Positions 18,007-26,440 of a stretch of DNA of 64,000 nt are shown one piece after another. The stretch is taken from the NCBI GenBank assembly GCA_013289585.1, contig JABCZR010000013.1, forward strand, positions 1 through 64,000, written 5' to 3'. The DNA comes from Acidobacteriota bacterium (lineage in GTDB: Bacteria; Acidobacteriota; Terriglobia; Acidiferrales; UBA7541). A program made the translations under genes and the position numbers. How positions within the stretch are numbered: the stretch's first letter is position 1; each line of letters opens with the position of its first letter. The notes under the pieces were generated by a model. It saw only the letters and a program-made list of their open reading frames with translations. It was not told the origin of the DNA and did no database searches.

Positions 18007-19230
18007 CTATTTCGCCGCCACTTTATTGTTGGTGTTCTCGAAAATCTCAGTCAGGATGCGGCCCCGCATCTGCTTTGGCTGCTCGATGCCATAGAGGTAC
18101 AAAAGAGTGGGCGCCACATCATACACGCTGGCTCCCAGACCCATCAGTCGTAAATCATGCTTGATGCCCGGACCCATGGCGAAGAACGAGCCGGGGACGT
18201 CATCGCCATCGGCAAAGTCGTGCTTGGCGATCACCGGCGTCGTTTTTTCGTGGTCCATGTGCGCGTGCGGATCTTTCTCCTCAAACTCGCGCAGGGGCTT
18301 GATGCCGTGGTCGGAGAAAATAATTAAATAGGTGTTCTCATCCACATGCTTCAGGATCGAGCCTAGCACTGCGTCGAAAGCTACGTACTGGTTCGGAAAC
18401 GCATCCTGCCGCACGTTATTGATGCTCGCATTGTAGCCGACGTTGAACGGCGTGATGGGATAGAGCCAGTGACCGGTGCGGTCCTCGCACGATTGCCCCA
18501 GGAAAGTGAACTCCGTGGGGTGCGTCGTCAGCAAATAATCGAACAGTTTGGTCTGCTGGGCGCGAATGACCTGCACCTTGCCAAGCCACTTGTCGATGAA
18601 TTCCGCTTCATGCCCCTTCAGATCTCCAGCGCCGGGCATCCGCTCGCAATCAATGTAGAAGTCACCCACGTTTTTCAGCAGCTCCGGCTGCAAACTCTTC
18701 GGATATACGGCGTCGCCGCCCATCACTTCGCTCAGCTTGGGCGCGCAGAGCACGCCGTCTTCGCAATTCTTGCCGCGCGTGAGCATGCCGCTGATCATGT
18801 ATCCGTTTACGGGCATGACGGGGAACGTCGCCGGGACATTGGCCATGCCCACAGTGATCCCGCTTTTCGATAGCATCGACCACAGAGGCTCTTCCTTCAG
18901 CATGTTGGTATTGGCGGTGATCCCGCCGACTATGAAGCCTGTAACACCATGCTCCTCCGGATCCGTGCTGGTGAACAGCGTGCTGTACACTCGCGGACAA
19001 TTGGGGGCGGAAACGGTGCGGAGTTTTCCGTAGGCACCTTTTTGGATCACGCTCGCCAAATTGGGCATCTGGCCCTTCAACAGGAGCGGACGAATCATGT
19101 CCAACTCCATGCCGTTCACGCCGATGACGATCACGCGCGGTTTCGGCTTGGGAACGCTTTGCTGTTGAGCGAATACAGGAACGGCTAGCAAAAGCACGGA
19201 TAACAACAAGGAAAGTTTTCTGGAAACCAT
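18007..19230 (-). CDS. secreted type I phosphodiesterase/alkaline-phosphatase-family protein
   Basis: A 407-residue exported protein with a signal peptide (1-21, ending VFAQQ). It matches the nucleotide-pyrophosphatase/phosphodiesterase branch of the alkaline phosphatase superfamily: VIVIGVNGMELDMI holds the first metal aspartate position, CPRVYSTLFTSTDPEEHGV the nucleophile region, and FSDHGIKP and HMDHEKTTP the later metal ligands. It should hydrolyse phosphodiester or phosphomonoester bonds in the periplasm; the substrate is unknown. An AGGGGT ribosome site precedes the ATG. It stands alone, convergent with the sulfatase-TPR gene (59 bp between stops). Confidence 0.82.
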   Translation of the reverse strand: MVSRKLSLLLSVLLLAVPVFAQQQSVPKPKPRVIVIGVNGMELDMIRPLLLKGQMPNLASVIQKGAYGKLRTVSAPNCPRVYSTLFTSTDPEEHGVTGFIVGGITANTNMLKEEPLWSMLSKSGITVGMANVPATFPVMPVNGYMISGMLTRGKNCEDGVLCAPKLSEVMGGDAVYPKSLQPELLKNVGDFYIDCERMPGAGDLKGHEAEFIDKWLGKVQVIRAQQTKLFDYLLTTHPTEFTFLGQSCEDRTGHWLYPITPFNVGYNASINNVRQDAFPNQYVAFDAVLGSILKHVDENTYLIIFSDHGIKPLREFEEKDPHAHMDHEKTTPVIAKHDFADGDDVPGSFFAMGPGIKHDLRLMGLGASVYDVAPTLLYLYGIEQPKQMRGRILTEIFENTNNKVAAK

Positions 19231-19554
19231 TGGACACCCCTGAGTATTAAAGCGAAGTATATCGCCCCGATTTGCGAGTGTCCAGCAACGGGCTTGCCGC
19301 GCCTAGGGGGCGCGGTGGGTTCCACCGGGATTTTATCCCTCCCTATGTTTTTCGTAAGTGTTGTTTCTAAAGGAGTTAGCGTTCGTGTAAGTGCTTTAGA
19401 ATGAATACTTGCGGGCAGCCTGTAAGCGTTGATTTTAAAGAAGTTAGGTTGCAGGAAAATCGTATGACTCCGAGGGCGGGCGACGCGGATACCCAGAAGG
19501 TAGAATAACAGAGAAGTATGAATTTGCAAAAGCATTCTTACGGTGTCCGCATAC
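19231..19554. other. intergenic region carrying dispersed repeats
   Basis: About 320 bp between two minus-strand genes. It holds a cluster of three GTAAGT-type repeats (19354-19455). No gene or obvious terminator is seen. Confidence 0.5.
19354..19455 (+). repeat. cluster of three GTAAGT-type dispersed repeats
   Basis: Three neighbouring diverged copies begin at about 19354 (GTAAGTGTTGTTTCTAAAGG, then AGTTAG), 19387 (GTAAGTGCTTTAGAATGAAT) and 19422 (GTAAGCGTTGATTTTAAAGA, then AGTTAG). Related copies lie at 9271-9287, 31684-31700 and 33109-33206. Confidence 0.65.
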
Positions 19555-21513
19555 CTACGCGTTGGGAGCTTTTAGCCGGGCCGCCTCGGCGCGCTCGCGC
19601 GCGGCATCGTCGGCGCGGCCCAACTTCTCGTAATCGTCCGCCAGGAAGGTATGCGCCTCGCGGGAATCCGTTTGTACCGCCGCGGCCTTTTCCAGGTAAG
19701 GCAGGGCTTCGGCGAAAGTGCCGTTCAGAAACAGCATGCGCCCCAGAAGCAGGTTCGCGCGGTAATGGTCCGGCTCTCCCTGGAGAACCACGAGCAGGTC
19801 TTTGGCTGCTTCCTCCGGCCGTCCAGTACGGGCATTAATGGAGGCCAAGGAATAGCGGGCGTCGCTCCAATCGGGCCGGTTTTCCACCAGAATTTCGAAA
19901 TGCGCGGCAGCGGTCTTCAGATCGCCGGTTTCATAGAGGCAGATGGCCAGCTCGTACTGCGCCATCAGTGCATCCGGCCGCAGCTCGACGGCTTTGCGCA
20001 GGGGAGGAATAGCCTTGGCAAAGTTGCCCTTCCGCGAGTAGGCAATTCCCAGGTAATACTGCGCCGCCTGGATTTGCGGGTCTTTGGCCACCACTTTCAG
20101 GAGCAGAGGAATGACGGTGGCTTCCTTTCCCTCTTCGATGGCCAGGCTGGCATCGTGCATATCGTTGGCCACATCGATGCGGTCCTTGGGGTCAATTTTT
20201 GTGGGCGAGCCCGTCTTTCCAGAGGGCACATAGCCGAGCGCTGAAAGCTTCTCCCTGCTTTTATCGTCAAGCGCGTCCTGCAAGGCCTGAGGCGCCCCGG
20301 TGCTGATGTGCTTCAAGAGACTATCCAACTGAATGGCGAGGCGCACCGCGGCGGCGCGGTTCTCCGGATAGACGTTTATCTTTTCGCCGGGGTCTGTGGA
20401 CAGATCGTAGAGCTCGGGCGATGGCGCGCGCACGTAAAGCTGGTTGCCGGTGCGCAGGGACAGAAGGGCGCTCCACCCGAACGAGCGTTCGGAGTGGTCG
20501 CCTGTAGCAAATGAAGGACGGTTTTCGGGGTGCGGGTTTCCAATCAGAGGCAGAAGCGAATGGCCCTGCATGGCCGGAGGCGGCGTCTGTCCCAGCGCTT
20601 CGAGAACGGTTGGCGCCAGATCCACCAGGCTCGCCGTGGCATGGACACGCTGGCCGTCAAAACGATTGCCGGGAAGTTTAAGGAGCAGGGGCACGTGGAT
20701 GGTGGAGTCGTAAAGGAAAATGCTGTGGGTCAGTTCGCCGTGCTCGCCCAAGGATTCGCCGTGATCGGCGGCAACGGCGATCAGCGTATTGTCATACAGC
20801 CCCTGGCCCCGCAAATAGTCGAGCAGCTTCCCCACAGTGGCATCCACATAGGCGATCCCCCCGTTGTAAGGGGCGTTCGGAAACCGGCTGCGGAACGGTT
20901 CGGGCGGATTGTAAGGGTCGTGCGCATCCCACAGGTGAAACCACAGGAAGAACGGATGGCCTCTCTGTTGGCCGAGCCATTCGAGCACGTGTCCCAGGGT
21001 GACCTCGCCGCGGCGCTGCATGGAAGCCTCACGGCGCTCCCCGGTTTTCTGTCGGTGAAAGCCCGCGTCGTAGACATCGAAACCGCGCTCAAATCCGGAG
21101 GCAAACCCGTTTTTGGGGTCGAGGATAATGCTGCCAACGAAGGCCCCCGTTTGGTAGCCCTGGGCGTGAAGAATGTCGGGCAGAAAGGGGACGCTTGGAG
21201 GCAGGCGATCGCCGAAGTTGCGGATACCGTGGTACTGCGGAAAAGTCCCGGTGAGGATAGTCGCGTGAGAAACAGGCGTAATGGGCGCCTGGGAGTAGGC
21301 ATGCTCGAACACCACGCCCTGACTCGCCAGCGCATCCAGTTGGGGTGTCAAACCAAGCTTTGAGCCGAGAAAGCCCATGCGGTCAGCCCGGACCGTATCC
21401 AACGTTATAAGGATAACGTTGGGCTGGTCTGCGGCTGCCGCTGCGAGCGCGGGCAACAGAACGAAGAGACAAAGGATGCAAGCGCGCCGCATAAGAGAAA
21501 AGGGAGTCTGCAT
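19555..21513 (-). CDS. sulfatase-superfamily protein with TPR tail
   Basis: A 652-residue protein with the same plan as the one at 15977: signal peptide (core LCLFVLLPALAAAAA), sulfatase-like domain (LITLDTVRADRMG; DHGESLGEHGE) and C-terminal TPR repeats (about 430-640). Again the catalytic stretch reads PITPVSHATILTG instead of C/S-x-P-x-R, so a formylglycine mechanism is unlikely. The start at 21513 has GGGAG nine bases upstream; an in-frame ATG at 21492 also gives a signal peptide but has no ribosome site. The start codon and ribosome site sit inside a 14-bp perfect hairpin that probably terminates the upstream receptor gene. The substrate is unknown. Family assignment is firm, activity is not. 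Confidence 0.83.
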   Translation of the reverse strand: MQTPFSLMRRACILCLFVLLPALAAAAADQPNVILITLDTVRADRMGFLGSKLGLTPQLDALASQGVVFEHAYSQAPITPVSHATILTGTFPQYHGIRNFGDRLPPSVPFLPDILHAQGYQTGAFVGSIILDPKNGFASGFERGFDVYDAGFHRQKTGERREASMQRRGEVTLGHVLEWLGQQRGHPFFLWFHLWDAHDPYNPPEPFRSRFPNAPYNGGIAYVDATVGKLLDYLRGQGLYDNTLIAVAADHGESLGEHGELTHSIFLYDSTIHVPLLLKLPGNRFDGQRVHATASLVDLAPTVLEALGQTPPPAMQGHSLLPLIGNPHPENRPSFATGDHSERSFGWSALLSLRTGNQLYVRAPSPELYDLSTDPGEKINVYPENRAAAVRLAIQLDSLLKHISTGAPQALQDALDDKSREKLSALGYVPSGKTGSPTKIDPKDRIDVANDMHDASLAIEEGKEATVIPLLLKVVAKDPQIQAAQYYLGIAYSRKGNFAKAIPPLRKAVELRPDALMAQYELAICLYETGDLKTAAAHFEILVENRPDWSDARYSLASINARTGRPEEAAKDLLVVLQGEPDHYRANLLLGRMLFLNGTFAEALPYLEKAAAVQTDSREAHTFLADDYEKLGRADDAARERAEAARLKAPNA

Positions 21514-21531
21514 TGTAGCAGACTCCCTTTT
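21498..21531 (-). terminator. hairpin overlapping a ribosome site and start codon
   Basis: Perfect 14-bp arms (AAAAGGGAGTCTGC and its complement, loop ATTGTA) lie 25 bp past the stop of the large receptor gene and look like an intrinsic terminator in either direction. On the minus strand the 5' arm carries the GGGAG ribosome site, and the ATG of the sulfatase-TPR gene falls at the loop edge. Confidence 0.7.
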
Positions 21532-21556
21532 CGGAACCAAAATCTGGAGCCGAAGA

Positions 21557-24500
21557 TCAGAAAATGATCTTCCCCCCGATCTGCATGGCGCGCGCTCCGC
21601 CTTGAGAAAGGTACGGGTTGCCAGCGGCGATATCCGGCGTCTGCGAGAAGTTGGAGAAGCTGGTGTTCGGGAAGTTGTCGAGCCGGCTCTGAGAGATTGT
21701 GGTGCTGCTCGGGATCGGATTGAAGTTTGGATGGTTCAACAGGTTGAAGATCTCGAAGCGGAGCTGCAAGCTCAGCCTTTCCGTGATCTTGGTGGTCTTG
21801 TTGAGGTTAAAATCCCACTGACCGAATCCGGGCCCGCGGAAAGAGTTGCGGCCACAAGTCCCGATGGTGTTTTCGGCCGGAATGGAAAATATCGCGGGCG
21901 CATTCGTAATGCTGGGGGCTGAGGGGTCGCTGAACTGGTAAACGGGTTTTACTCCCGAACAGTCTGGCCTTTGGTAAACCAGGTCCTGGCCGGACTGGTC
22001 GGAGAGGGTACCCAGCAACGGGGTCCAGGGGCGCCCAGTCAGAACCGTCACCACAGACCCGATCTGCCAACCCTCTCCAAAGCGCCCTCCGGCGCGCCAG
22101 CGAGGTAAGTCGTAGACCACGCCGGCATTGAAGTTCAGCCGGACATCCGTGTCGCACGGGCCCTGGTTGCTGCTGGCATTGTAAGGATTCTCCTCGATCG
22201 GAACCGTAGACCCACCGCCGCGATTTACGGAATTGGTGTCAATACAGTTCGACCAGGTGAAGTTGACCATGGTGTTGAGCCCATGCCAATCGCGCTGCCG
22301 GTAGGTCACCTGCAAGGCGTTGTAGCGGGAGTACCCATCGTTGGTCAATTGCATGACGTAGCCGAAGTTAGGCGCGCCATTCAACTGGTACACGGAGTCA
22401 AACGGCCGATTACAATTCAAGGACGTAGGATTGTTGGCGGTCATGGCTAGGCCCGTTAGCTGGCCGTAGGGGCTCCCACCGGGGTTTGAAGGTGTGATCG
22501 TCGCCGGATTGATCAAGTTGCTCCAGCAACCTACGGGACGATTGTTAAGGCTGCGCTCCAGAAGACTATCTGTTCCGTGAGCGCCAAGGTAGGTCACGGT
22601 GATGGCGTTGTTTCGGAACAGCTCGTGCTGAATCGTGGCGTTGTAATACTGGATTCTTGGCGTCTTCAAATTCGGAACGGTTCCGAAAATGTTAAATGGC
22701 GGTGTGCCCGTGGGATTCGCGCCAAAAGTTTGGAAAGGCACGGCCGGGTTCGGGCTTCCTGCTTGTGGACCGATGCAGACGAAGGCCGGCGTAGTGCCAG
22801 GGGTATTGGTTGCGGGATTCCAGCATGTGTCCGGCCCGAACGCTTGGAACAAAGTTGGAAGGCTCGCATCCTGTCCGCCCTTTGCGGTGACCGAGAAGAC
22901 GCCCAGGTCCGAGTTTGTAAACGCCCCGGCTCGGGCACCCTGGAAAACGTAAGGTGCGCTGATGGCGGCAAAATTCGCCACGTCGTAAGCCATAGAGTAA
23001 CCAATTCGGAGAGATGTCTTGCCGTTGCCGAAGATGTCCCAAGCCAGTCCGGCGCGCGGTCCAAAGTCTTTAAAGTCCAGGTTATAGAGACGGGAGAAGC
23101 CCTGCTGCACCTGAACCAGCCCGTTTGGAAACCCGGACGGGGCGCAGACGGTAGGCTCAGGGGGAGCGCAGGGGAAGAAATTGGAGGCAGTCTTGTCGGC
23201 GTCACCCAACGCGCCATTGAGGTCCCAGCGCAAGCCGTAGCTGACCGTCACGCGCGGCGTGACTTTCCATTCGTCCTGGAAAAACAATCCCATGGAGGGC
23301 TGGTAGAGGTGGCGAGAAGTATCGCCAAAGGAGCGGGAAGCCTCGTCGAGGCGGCCGGTAAGCAACTGGTCAATCAGGGTCTCAAAATCACTTTGGACAC
23401 TGGTCAGGACAGTCCGCGCACGATTCCGCAGGCTGAACGAGGAGGCGTACTGATAGTTGCCGCCAAACTTAAAGTTATGGGTGCGCTTGGTCCACGAGAC
23501 GTGGGCGGACACATCGTAAGTCTGCGTAGGGCGGGTGCTCAGCGGGTAGCCTGCTATGCCACCGGGGTTCCCATAGGTTACCGAGCTGGCATAGACCGGT
23601 GGCACGCCGAAATCGGCGGGGTTCAGGGGGCCCGTGTCGATGCCCAGGCTCAGGGGATTAACCTTGTTATTGGGTGCCAGAATCTGTGAGTAACGCGACC
23701 AGTTGAAGCGCACGTCGAGAATCTTGTTGGCGGACATGCTGTAGGTCCAGGTGGCACCGGCCATTTGGACGCGTGTCGGAGCGATGGAGTTAAAGGCGTC
23801 GGGTGCAAGGCCGCTGCCAGGTGCCGGGGGAAGCGTATATCCGCCGAGTGGCGCGGATTGGGTGCTGTCAGCGAACATATACCGGCCCGAAATTTGCATC
23901 TTGTCGTTCATTTTATGGTCAACCCGGATGATGAAGCTGCCCATTTTGTCGGTATTGGGGCTGGAAATGGTCTGCGGGAACCCGCCGGTGGCCACCGCGG
24001 CGTTAGCTGCGGCGGGCGTGCAAGAAACTATCGGGGCATTGCCACTGCCAGGTGTGGACGTGGCGCAAGGGTAGTACTTCAGAAGGTTCAAGCCTGCCGT
24101 GTTCAGGGGCAGGTTATTCGGGTTGGTAGTGGGACTGGCGAAGTCCCCCAGGGACGCGGCCAGATCGCCTACCGTGGGGATGAGAATCTTATAAGGCTCC
24201 AAGGATTTGTTACGCTGTCCTTCATACGCGAAGAAGAAAAATGTGCGGTTCTTGATGATCGGCCCGCCCACCGTCCCTCCGTAATTGTGATTGTGATAGG
24301 GGAGTGTGGTGGGGGAGAAGAAGTTCTTGGCGTTCAGCCAATCATAGTCTCCGAAATAGAAGCCTGTGCCGTGGAAGTCGTTGGTGCCGCTCTTGAGGGT
24401 CACGTTGATGGCCGCACCACCCTTGACCCCGTTCTCTGCCGTCGGAAGCTGCTGAACGGTGTATTCGGAGATGGAATCGTTGCCCAGAACGGAAGCCGGG

Positions 24501-25132
24501 ATTCCCAGTACTCCGGGCTGCCCGACGACCTCGCTGCCGTAGAAGCGGTCGTTGTTGGGCATGCCATCGATCATGTAATTGTTGGTGGTGGTGCGCTGGC
24601 CGCTCACGCTGACGTCCAGGAACCCGCCACCCGGCGAGCGCTGCACGCCAGGGGTAAGGGCCAGGATGGACTTAAAATCACGGCCTTCCGTCGGCAGATC
24701 CAAAATAGATTTTGTGTCGACCTCGTTGTTCACGCCCTGGGAGAACTCCACCAGGGGGGTGGCTGCTTCCACTGTGATGGTTTCCGTACGCTCGCCCAGC
24801 TCAAGCCGGAAATCCGCCTTGGTCACTTGGGCGACGGTAACGGTCACATTACGCACCGTGGTTTTGAACCCCTGAGAAGAAACCGAGACCTTATAAACGC
24901 ATATAGCCATGTCGGACAGCTGGTATTCGCCGACGCTACCGGAGGTCACCGAACGCGTCTGGTTCGTGTCCGGGCAGACGGCCGAAACCGTCGCGCCCGC
25001 CACCGCGGCGCCGCTCTGATCCATCACCGTTCCGGTAATTTCGCCGGTGGTAGTTTGCGCAGGCAGACAAAACGCACAGCCAAGAATTAGTACGAGTGCA
25101 CAAGAAAACCGCAATGAATATGAATTAAGCAT
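21557..25132 (-). CDS. TonB-dependent-receptor-like outer-membrane protein
   Basis: An 1191-residue outer-membrane protein of the large class expanded in Acidobacteriota (Oar-like). The order is: signal peptide (1-26, ending CLPAQ), carboxypeptidase-regulatory-like Ig domain (about 28-115, GEITGTVMDQSGAAVAGA), plug domain (about 120-240, with GRDFKSILALTPGV and NNYMIDGMPNNDR), then a very long beta-barrel ending in the aromatic GGKIIF. No TonB box can be pointed to with confidence. It probably imports a large ligand such as an oligosaccharide or peptide, or acts in surface attachment. AGGGG precedes the ATG at 25132. A terminator-like hairpin follows the stop. Confidence 0.87.
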   Translation of the reverse strand: MLNSYSLRFSCALVLILGCAFCLPAQTTTGEITGTVMDQSGAAVAGATVSAVCPDTNQTRSVTSGSVGEYQLSDMAICVYKVSVSSQGFKTTVRNVTVTVAQVTKADFRLELGERTETITVEAATPLVEFSQGVNNEVDTKSILDLPTEGRDFKSILALTPGVQRSPGGGFLDVSVSGQRTTTNNYMIDGMPNNDRFYGSEVVGQPGVLGIPASVLGNDSISEYTVQQLPTAENGVKGGAAINVTLKSGTNDFHGTGFYFGDYDWLNAKNFFSPTTLPYHNHNYGGTVGGPIIKNRTFFFFAYEGQRNKSLEPYKILIPTVGDLAASLGDFASPTTNPNNLPLNTAGLNLLKYYPCATSTPGSGNAPIVSCTPAAANAAVATGGFPQTISSPNTDKMGSFIIRVDHKMNDKMQISGRYMFADSTQSAPLGGYTLPPAPGSGLAPDAFNSIAPTRVQMAGATWTYSMSANKILDVRFNWSRYSQILAPNNKVNPLSLGIDTGPLNPADFGVPPVYASSVTYGNPGGIAGYPLSTRPTQTYDVSAHVSWTKRTHNFKFGGNYQYASSFSLRNRARTVLTSVQSDFETLIDQLLTGRLDEASRSFGDTSRHLYQPSMGLFFQDEWKVTPRVTVSYGLRWDLNGALGDADKTASNFFPCAPPEPTVCAPSGFPNGLVQVQQGFSRLYNLDFKDFGPRAGLAWDIFGNGKTSLRIGYSMAYDVANFAAISAPYVFQGARAGAFTNSDLGVFSVTAKGGQDASLPTLFQAFGPDTCWNPATNTPGTTPAFVCIGPQAGSPNPAVPFQTFGANPTGTPPFNIFGTVPNLKTPRIQYYNATIQHELFRNNAITVTYLGAHGTDSLLERSLNNRPVGCWSNLINPATITPSNPGGSPYGQLTGLAMTANNPTSLNCNRPFDSVYQLNGAPNFGYVMQLTNDGYSRYNALQVTYRQRDWHGLNTMVNFTWSNCIDTNSVNRGGGSTVPIEENPYNASSNQGPCDTDVRLNFNAGVVYDLPRWRAGGRFGEGWQIGSVVTVLTGRPWTPLLGTLSDQSGQDLVYQRPDCSGVKPVYQFSDPSAPSITNAPAIFSIPAENTIGTCGRNSFRGPGFGQWDFNLNKTTKITERLSLQLRFEIFNLLNHPNFNPIPSSTTISQSRLDNFPNTSFSNFSQTPDIAAGNPYLSQGGARAMQIGGKIIF

Positions 25133-25428
25133 TGAACGCCACCCCTTGGGCAAATTATTGGACCCCGTGCAACGACCGTACAATTGGCTGAGATTCTATG
25201 CCGGGCGGAATTTTTGTCAACTAAAATCCCGATAATTCCACAAATGGGACAGCGCTGTTTTGTGAATCCTTGAATGGATGGATTACCGATGCTCTCTGGA
25301 GGGAGGGGATCAAGGACGGAGGATCGAGGCCGGCACTTTCGCGCTGAACGGTCAATCGAATGCCGGGAGAATCCCTGTTGGAGACGGAGAAAACCTGTTA
25401 CAGTCAACGCCATCGAGCTAGTGGAAGT

Positions 25429-26268
25429 ATGAAAGTTCCAGGCAATACGGCGATCCGCGGATTCGCCCGCGCGCAACGGGTGCATGGCCGCCGCGCCGCG
25501 CTGCTTCCGGCGGCATACCGAACGATTCTTCCGCTGGTGATCCTGTTTCTCGGACTGTCTCCTTTCGCTCGCGCCGACGATTTTTGGAAGCAGAAGCCTC
25601 CCTCGCAGTGGTCGCATACAGAAGCCCTGAAGCTGCTGCGACGCTCCCCTTGGGCCAAGGTGGAAGTGGTGGTTTTCCTAAGGCCAGAGAACCAAGCGAG
25701 CTACAGCATTCCTACGGGCACCCGGCACTGCGACCCCGATGCCATCGAGCCAAATGGTAATTGCATGCAGAAAGGACGAGTCGAAGCGCCCGTTGATTCT
25801 TCCCGGCAGCCGGATGGCGCCCCGAGACTTACGCCCTCCACCGCCTTCCTCGTGCGCTGGGAATCGGCGGTCCCCGTGAGCGAGGCGTTTGCGCGGCTTG
25901 AAGAACTCGGCGAACGCACGCTCGCCGCGTTTCAGGGGCAGGCGCCGCGAATTCCGACGGATCGCTACGTGATCACCGTGAAACTCGAGCAGCCTGGCTT
26001 CGCTGGATTCGATCCCTTCGCGGTCACGCCGGCGGCGGGAAACCCGGACTTGCGGGCGACGCTCAAGACCCGCCGTGGCACCGTGGCCCCGCTGGAAATC
26101 GAGTTCAGCGGAACCGGCGCGAGCTCCGCCGTTCATTTCTTCTTTCCAAGGACCCTCGACGGAGTTCCTCTGCTCGGCCCCGGACCCGATGCGGCGGAAT
26201 TCAATTTGCGGGGAGTCAATTTTGCCGTGCGCAGCAAGTTCACGCTCGACCCCGAGTTCCTCCACTAA
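25429..26268 (+). CDS. hypothetical secreted protein
   Basis: A 279-residue protein of unknown function. A basic start and hydrophobic stretch (about 28-45, ending FARAD) indicate export. The following DDFWKQKPPSQWSHTEALKLL segment, then SPWAK, is a pattern I associate with secreted hypothetical proteins of Acidobacteriota. The rest is a beta-rich region with FFFPRTLDG and NLRGVNFAVRSKFTL near the end. The ATG at 25429 was chosen because it directly precedes the signal; the ribosome site is weak (GGAAG at short spacing). It lies divergent from the receptor gene and upstream of an amidohydrolase. I do not recognise a catalytic motif. Confidence 0.65.
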   Translation: MKVPGNTAIRGFARAQRVHGRRAALLPAAYRTILPLVILFLGLSPFARADDFWKQKPPSQWSHTEALKLLRRSPWAKVEVVVFLRPENQASYSIPTGTRHCDPDAIEPNGNCMQKGRVEAPVDSSRQPDGAPRLTPSTAFLVRWESAVPVSEAFARLEELGERTLAAFQGQAPRIPTDRYVITVKLEQPGFAGFDPFAVTPAAGNPDLRATLKTRRGTVAPLEIEFSGTGASSAVHFFFPRTLDGVPLLGPGPDAAEFNLRGVNFAVRSKFTLDPEFLH

Positions 26269-26440
26269 ATTGTTTTGAAACAGTCAGCCAGGTAAGCCGA
26301 AAGGCCCTGAATGCAAAAATCTGGCCGCAGCATTGCATACTCATGGGGGCGAGTGTAGGTTATCGGTCGGCCGGGAAGCTGAGGTGAAAATTAGGATGGA
26401 TGCTTCCGCTCTCGTCTTCACGCGCAACTGGAGCCAATTC

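Noticed and set aside
22577-25090. Two long plus-strand frames (370 and 441 codons) across the receptor gene
   Set aside because: They are antisense to an intact TonB-type receptor and have no domains.
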